DNA from: Lutibacter sp.
GTDB lineage: Bacteria; Bacteroidota; Bacteroidia; Flavobacteriales; Flavobacteriaceae
Length of the DNA stretch: 38,107 nt
Assembly: GCF_030692605.1 (NCBI RefSeq)
Contig: NZ_JAUYUD010000125.1
Coordinates: 1 to 38,107, forward strand
Direction: 5' to 3'
Below, piece after piece: positions 33,966 through 38,107 of the stretch (positions within the stretch are counted from its first letter, which is position 1; the number at the start of each line of letters is the position of its first letter). The position numbers and the translations under genes are program-made. Below the pieces are notes generated by a model. That model was not told the origin of the DNA, did not search any database, and worked only from the letters and a program-made list of their open reading frames with translations.

Positions 33966-34392
33966 CTCTATTTAGATGTAAATAAAGAAACTTAAATAGC
34001 GCAAATACATTGTTTTTAACTAGGTTTTAAAATTGCATATTCATAATCAAACTTGTAAGTCTTATTCTTTTTATAACATATTTTTTAAATAATATTTCGA
34101 TTACTTCTTCCCATTCAATTTTTGATATGTTTAGTGTTGCTAAATTAGAGTGAAACTTAAATTATTTGAAGTACTAATGAATTTTTCCCACACCAACTTA
34201 TTTCACTTTTTCAGCCAAGGGATGTTCCATATATAGGGCTGAACCTTCAAAAGCTCTTCCATTTACCTTTCCAAATGTTGTTTGAATAAAAAAAATTAGG
34301 TATAAAAACTTTTACCACTTGATAAGACGCTAATTAAAAAAAAATAAAATTTAATTTCACTATAATTGATAATCAACTAACCTGAAAAAATA
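33966..34392. other. gene-free stretch between maeB and the sucrose operon
   Basis: No complete gene is seen in these 427 bases. The right half holds a short minus-strand coding-like remnant (34198-34311). A second open minus-strand stretch at about 34030-34160 could be chance. Near the right end there is a small TTGAT-A-ATCAA palindrome (about 34366-34376). No strong terminator is evident after the fructokinase gene. Confidence 0.4.
34198..34311 (-). pseudogene. possible gene remnant, 37 codons
   Basis: A minus-strand open stretch ending in TAA at 34198-34200 encodes a protein-like tail with FGKVNGRAFEGSALYMEHP near its end and AEKVK at the C-terminus, but there is no start codon at a sensible place and an in-frame stop lies directly upstream (34312-34314). 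The amino-acid mix is unlike random AT-rich translation. It may be the relic of a deleted gene of the sugar locus. Identity unknown. Confidence 0.25.
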
Positions 34393-35250
34393 CTATAAAA
34401 TTGGAGTTCCTCCTTTATACATACACACCTTTGACGCATGTTCTGTTGCGGCTAAATGAGTTTGCTTAAGCGGTTTTTCACTAAGCATCCCCATTATCAT
34501 TGCGGCAGTAAAGGAATCTCCTGCGCCAATGGTATCAATAACTTTTACTTTTGGAACCGAGAGTTGTGAAATTTCATTTTTAGTATATAAAATGCTTCCT
34601 TTTGAGCCATTTGTTAATGCAACAAGTTTTAAATTAAACTGATTTAACAATTGCATACAAGCTTCATCTTCAGTATTTTTCAAGTCAAACATTTTTCTTA
34701 AAACAATCAGTTCTTCATCATTCAACTTTAAAACATTGGCATATTTTAACGAATCTTCAATTAATTTTTTATTGAAATAGGACTGCCTTAAATTAATGTC
34801 AAAAACTTTTAAAGCCGCTTCTGGAACTGTACTTAATGCATTATGAATTGCCTTATACGAAGTTTTAGAACGTTGGGAAAGCGAACCAAAACAAATGGCA
34901 TCTGCTATTTTTAACGCTTCAATTCCATCATTTTTAAGTTCGATAAAATCCCAAGCAACATTTTCGTGTATATGATAGGACGGAATTCCATTAGCTAATT
35001 TTACCGAAACAAAACCAGTTGGTTTTTCTACATAATTTATAGAATAATTTAACTTTTTCTCTTTTAAAATTGAACTAATTTCCTCTCCATGTTCATCATT
35101 CCCCAAGGCGCTAATAATAATGGAATTTGCTCCAAAATAATTACAATGATAGCTGAAATTTGCAGGTGCTCCACCTAATTCTTTACCATCGGGTAACATG
35201 TCCCAAAGTAACTCACCAATACCAACAATATTAAATTTTTTATTCGTCAT
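34393..35250 (-). CDS. fructokinase (PfkB family carbohydrate kinase)
   Basis: Phosphorylates fructose, here released by sucrose phosphorylase. Length 285 aa. Seen: N-terminal GELLWDMLPDGKELGGAPANF (residues 12-32), a fructokinase-like sugar-binding start; DINLRQSYF near 151-159; and the PfkB C-terminal signature DTIGAGDSFTAA at 239-250 with the catalytic base Asp245. The start ATG overlaps the stop of the transporter gene by one base (35250), so translation is coupled. Specificity for fructose is inferred from context and motif. Confidence 0.88.
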   Translation of the reverse strand: MTNKKFNIVGIGELLWDMLPDGKELGGAPANFSYHCNYFGANSIIISALGNDEHGEEISSILKEKKLNYSINYVEKPTGFVSVKLANGIPSYHIHENVAWDFIELKNDGIEALKIADAICFGSLSQRSKTSYKAIHNALSTVPEAALKVFDINLRQSYFNKKLIEDSLKYANVLKLNDEELIVLRKMFDLKNTEDEACMQLLNQFNLKLVALTNGSKGSILYTKNEISQLSVPKVKVIDTIGAGDSFTAAMIMGMLSEKPLKQTHLAATEHASKVCMYKGGTPIL

Positions 35251-36479
35251 TAATATTCACTTTTGTTTATTAACTCAAGTCTTTTTAGTGTAGGTTTAAA
35301 TATCATATTTAATAAAAAACCAACAAATAATAATGCTGCTAAAACGGTTGCAAGCATAAAACCATATATTGCATTTGAACCAAATATATCACTTACAACA
35401 CCCATAGACAAAGGACCTATGGCTGCTCCTGCAGCTGTAAAAAACAAGATTATTCCAGCAACAGAACCGTGACTCGATTTTGGAAAACAGCTTATACCTT
35501 TTGAATTTATGGTTGGATAAATGACTGACATAAATAAGCCAGACAACGGCAATAAAACTACTGTTGCGGATTCATTTACAAAACTAAAAACATAACATAA
35601 TAAAATAAGAAAACTTGATATTGTTAACACAACTGTCCAATCAAAATGATCCATCATCCAAGCGCCTAAAAATCTTCCTCCAGCACGCAATACAAAAAAT
35701 ATTGGTAATGCATAAATTGCAATAAACATCAAACTACCATCATAATCAGCAATTAAAGTGGGCATCCAAACATAAATTGCTGCCTCCACAGCAACATATA
35801 AAAAGGCTGCCATCGAAAATCCAAAGGCATATTTATCTTTAACCATTTTTAACGTTCGACCAATATTTATTGGTTCTTCAGTAGATTTTTTAGTTTCGGG
35901 ATATTTTGCAAAAAAAGCAATAATTATTAAAATCACACACAAAGTTGCTGCAACTACATAGAGCCATTTCCAGTCCACATTTTTAGTTAAAAAATAACTT
36001 ACCAAAAAAGGTCCAATAATAGCTCCCACTCCAAAAAATCCTTCAACAACATTCATTGTTGAAGTATGTTCTTTGGTTGATTTTGACATATCGCCAATAA
36101 GAGCCAATGCCCCTGTTTTGAAAACACCAATGGCAGCACCAGAAATTATTAACAACACAAGAAAAAATCCAAATGTATTCCCTAATAAAAATAAATAAGA
36201 ATTAATAGCAAACAAGGCTAAACCTATAATTATGGTTTTTTTACGCCCAATTTTGTCTGCAAGAAATCCAAGAAAAATACCAGCCAAGGCAATAGCAGTC
36301 ATAGGCCCATAATGCAAAAGTCCAGCCGCTGTCATTGATAAATTAAACGTTTTCATTACTTCAGGAATAATAACTCCTACCGCATCGGTTGTCATGGCAA
36401 ACATCATAAACATAAGATATGTAAGCCATTTTATGTTTTTCTGATTGTACGCTGCTTGATTTGTTTCTATATGTGTCAT
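35250..36479 (-). CDS. MFS transporter, probable sucrose or fructo-oligosaccharide permease
   Basis: A 409-aa major facilitator protein with about 12 membrane helices. Seen: the MFS signature GFLADKIGRKKTIIIG between helices 2 and 3 (about 71-86) and a second-half copy GGRFLGAWMMDHFDW. Located in the inner membrane. It lies 23 bases downstream of sucrose phosphorylase and is followed by the fructokinase, so import of sucrose is a reasonable inference from context. The true substrate cannot be read from the sequence. Confidence 0.85.
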   Translation of the reverse strand: MTHIETNQAAYNQKNIKWLTYLMFMMFAMTTDAVGVIIPEVMKTFNLSMTAAGLLHYGPMTAIALAGIFLGFLADKIGRKKTIIIGLALFAINSYLFLLGNTFGFFLVLLIISGAAIGVFKTGALALIGDMSKSTKEHTSTMNVVEGFFGVGAIIGPFLVSYFLTKNVDWKWLYVVAATLCVILIIIAFFAKYPETKKSTEEPINIGRTLKMVKDKYAFGFSMAAFLYVAVEAAIYVWMPTLIADYDGSLMFIAIYALPIFFVLRAGGRFLGAWMMDHFDWTVVLTISSFLILLCYVFSFVNESATVVLLPLSGLFMSVIYPTINSKGISCFPKSSHGSVAGIILFFTAAGAAIGPLSMGVVSDIFGSNAIYGFMLATVLAALLFVGFLLNMIFKPTLKRLELINKSEY

Positions 36480-36502
36480 TCTTTATAATTTTATTGTATG
36501 TT

Positions 36503-37963
36503 TTAATCTATTATTAATTTGGTTTTATTATTGAACGCTGAAAATTTAATCTCCATGTTCATTTTTTCTAAATCGATAAAGAGTTCTGCCCATTCATTAT
36601 TCAAGGTCCATTCAATATTTAAAATATTGTCAGATATTTCAATTAACTTAAATTCACCATTAAAAGCTGGGTGATTATTTCTTAACAACATTAATTCAAA
36701 TAACTTTTTAACAATAGGTTTTTCTAAATTTGAATTGATTTCATTTTTCGTATAATAGTGCCTATTAATATCTCTTCCAACTTTATTTTTCTCTAGTAAA
36801 TCCATATCATTTTCTCCTGCAAACAAACCAACATAATAAACTTGTGGAACGCCAGGAACAAAAAACTGAATTGCTCTAGCCATAAAATATGCTTTTTCGT
36901 CTTTCCCTAAAGCATCAAAATAGGTGCAATTAACCTGATATAAATCTAAGTTAGAGGCCGCAGCTCCTGTTGCTTTTAGACTTTCTTTTTTACTATTGTT
37001 ATGAATTTTATTTACAATTTCATTTAAAATAGCGTCGTCAATTAATCCTGGTTTTCCGTTTTCTGAACCTACGTCAACTATACCTATTCCATCATGCGTA
37101 TCTAAAACCGTAATTGCATTTCGCGGACTAACAGCTAACCATTTTTTTAAACTGGAAGTGTTTTTGTTAAATAATGTATCTAAAACCAACACTGGAAGCG
37201 CAAAATCGTATACGTAATCTACTCTTTTTGCGATTTCTATTTGAGTTTGGTAATAGGAATGGATTTCAACCAAAACATCAATACCTTTTGCTTTTGCCTG
37301 ATTGCTTAATTTTGAAATAAATTCAAACGTTTCATCAATCATAAAACACGATGTTCCTTGTTTTTTTATGGCATAACCTGCTGCATCTAAGCGAATCATT
37401 GTAATTCCTGCTTTTTGAAACGTATTCAAAATACTTTCTAAATATTTTGTGCCCAGTTTACTATTTACATCAATGTCTATTTGATTGCTGGTAAATGTTG
37501 TCCAAATAAGTTTGCTAGAACCATCGTTTAGTTTAAAAGTAGTAAACGGAAAACTTGGTCGTGGTCTGTAAACATTTAGTAAATCTGCTTCTGATGCTCC
37601 ATTTGGAAACACGGTTTCGTAACTTAAAAATAAGGAAGCGTATTCAGAATTTTTCCCTTTTTGAAGATAATCTTGAAACGCAGTTGATTTTGCCGAAACG
37701 TGATTTACAATTAAATCGGCCATAATATCAACCTCATCACTCAACAATTTTAAATCGTCCCAGTTTCCTAATCTTGGATCAATTAATTGATGATCTATGG
37801 GATCAAACCCAGCATCTTCTCCATCTATTGGATAAAAAAATGGCAAAATATGAAGTCCCCCAAACAATCCTTTAAATTCATTTTGAAATAATGATTTTAA
37901 ATCTGATAGGTTTTTACAACCTAATCTATCTACATATGTAATTAACTGAATTTTGTTTTTCAT
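36503..37963 (-). CDS. sucrose phosphorylase (GH13)
   Basis: Converts sucrose and phosphate to alpha-glucose-1-phosphate and fructose. Length 486 aa. Seen: N-terminal MKNKIQLITYVDRLGCKNL, FYPIDGEDAGFDPIDH near 43-58, VNHVS near 86-90, nucleophile Asp193 in RLDAAGY, acid/base Glu233 in LVEIHSYY, and the stabilising Asp291 in LDTHDGIG. These positions are one residue off those known for the Bifidobacterium adolescentis enzyme (192, 232, 290). Cytoplasmic. It is in an operon with a transporter and fructokinase; the next gene upstream starts 18 bases away from it. Confidence 0.93.
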   Translation of the reverse strand: MKNKIQLITYVDRLGCKNLSDLKSLFQNEFKGLFGGLHILPFFYPIDGEDAGFDPIDHQLIDPRLGNWDDLKLLSDEVDIMADLIVNHVSAKSTAFQDYLQKGKNSEYASLFLSYETVFPNGASEADLLNVYRPRPSFPFTTFKLNDGSSKLIWTTFTSNQIDIDVNSKLGTKYLESILNTFQKAGITMIRLDAAGYAIKKQGTSCFMIDETFEFISKLSNQAKAKGIDVLVEIHSYYQTQIEIAKRVDYVYDFALPVLVLDTLFNKNTSSLKKWLAVSPRNAITVLDTHDGIGIVDVGSENGKPGLIDDAILNEIVNKIHNNSKKESLKATGAAASNLDLYQVNCTYFDALGKDEKAYFMARAIQFFVPGVPQVYYVGLFAGENDMDLLEKNKVGRDINRHYYTKNEINSNLEKPIVKKLFELMLLRNNHPAFNGEFKLIEISDNILNIEWTLNNEWAELFIDLEKMNMEIKFSAFNNKTKLIID

Positions 37964-37981
37964 AAAATTATATAAAGTCTA

Positions 37982-38107
37982 TTAAATATTTACAATTAAA
38001 TTGGATAGATTTTTCCCTAATTGGTTTTCAGACTTGAATGTATTCATTAATTCATTGAATTTCGTTAATCTATCTTCCATTTTTTCTAAATATCTATTAT
38101 GTGAAAT
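37982..38107 (-). CDS. C-terminal end of an unidentified protein (partial)
   Basis: A minus-strand frame enters from the right edge and stops with TAA at 37982-37984, giving 41 residues that are charged and helical (MEDRLTKFNELMNTF; ending SNLIVNI). The product cannot be named from this tail. It stops 18 bases before the sucrose phosphorylase start, so it is probably the upstream gene of the sucrose operon. Confidence 0.6.
   Translation of the reverse strand: MSHNRYLEKMEDRLTKFNELMNTFKSENQLGKNLSNLIVNI

Noticed and set aside
34030-34160. Second open minus-strand stretch in the maeB-sucrose gap
   Set aside because: About 40 codons with no start, Ile/Lys-rich, compatible with chance in AT-rich DNA.
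1-38107. CRISPR arrays and insertion sequences
   Set aside because: No regularly spaced repeat-spacer units and no transposase genes were seen.

Overview
The window is AT-rich DNA from a member of the Bacteroidota, almost certainly family Flavobacteriaceae. It carries a complete SprA gene (type IX secretion and gliding), the block maeB-ruvA-sprA-gcvH-vanZ-tonB, Bacteroidota promoters (TAnnTTTG) and an integrase with the Bacteroidota-type N-terminal arm domain. No species can be named from the sequence alone.

Positions 1 to about 14,832 look like the right-hand part of an integrated element sitting against the 3' end of a tRNA-Asn gene (14833-14906, minus). Its parts, left to right, are: the tail of an unknown gene and a small overlapping ORF; a RepA-like AAA ATPase (+); a GIY-YIG/NUMOD1 homing-type endonuclease overlapping a second RepA-like ATPase (-); a non-coding stretch (3361-3830) with tandem 9-bp ATGCA repeats and a 10-bp inverted repeat; a recombination module (DUF3871-like protein, Sak4-like ATPase, small possible SSB); an unbroken run of eleven minus-strand genes (6611-10905) for lipoproteins, secreted, membrane and zinc-ribbon proteins of unknown function; an XRE regulator; a regulator that resembles the N-terminal half of WYL regulators but has no WYL domain; an HNH endonuclease with a probable phosphorothioate-sensing N-terminal domain; and a tyrosine integrase lacking the first catalytic arginine. 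The left end is not in the window.

From 14.8 kb on the DNA is ordinary chromosome. 2-Oxoglutarate dehydrogenase E1 and E2 (15.2-19.3 kb, +) form a TCA-cycle pair. An ECF sigma factor, a one-TM protein that could be its anti-sigma partner, and a coiled-coil/beta-barrel outer-membrane protein form a minus-strand unit preceded by a textbook ECF promoter. A retropepsin-like protease stands alone. The next block (33.9-22.5 kb, -) encodes malic enzyme, RuvA, SprA, GcvH, a VanZ-like protein and TonB. An unusual perfect 16-bp hairpin with T tracts on both strands lies inside the vanZ-like gene.

The last 3.7 kb is a sucrose-use operon (-): sucrose phosphorylase, an MFS transporter and fructokinase, with the end of a further gene running off the right edge. 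Sucrose would be imported, split by phosphate to glucose-1-phosphate and fructose, and the fructose phosphorylated. Between it and maeB is a gene-free stretch with a possible gene remnant.

The best candidates for something undescribed are the paired ATGCA 9-bp repeat arrays at two sites 11 kb apart in the element, the eleven-gene secreted/membrane cargo run with its regulator, the WYL-less regulator with its palindrome, and the hairpin inside vanZ.
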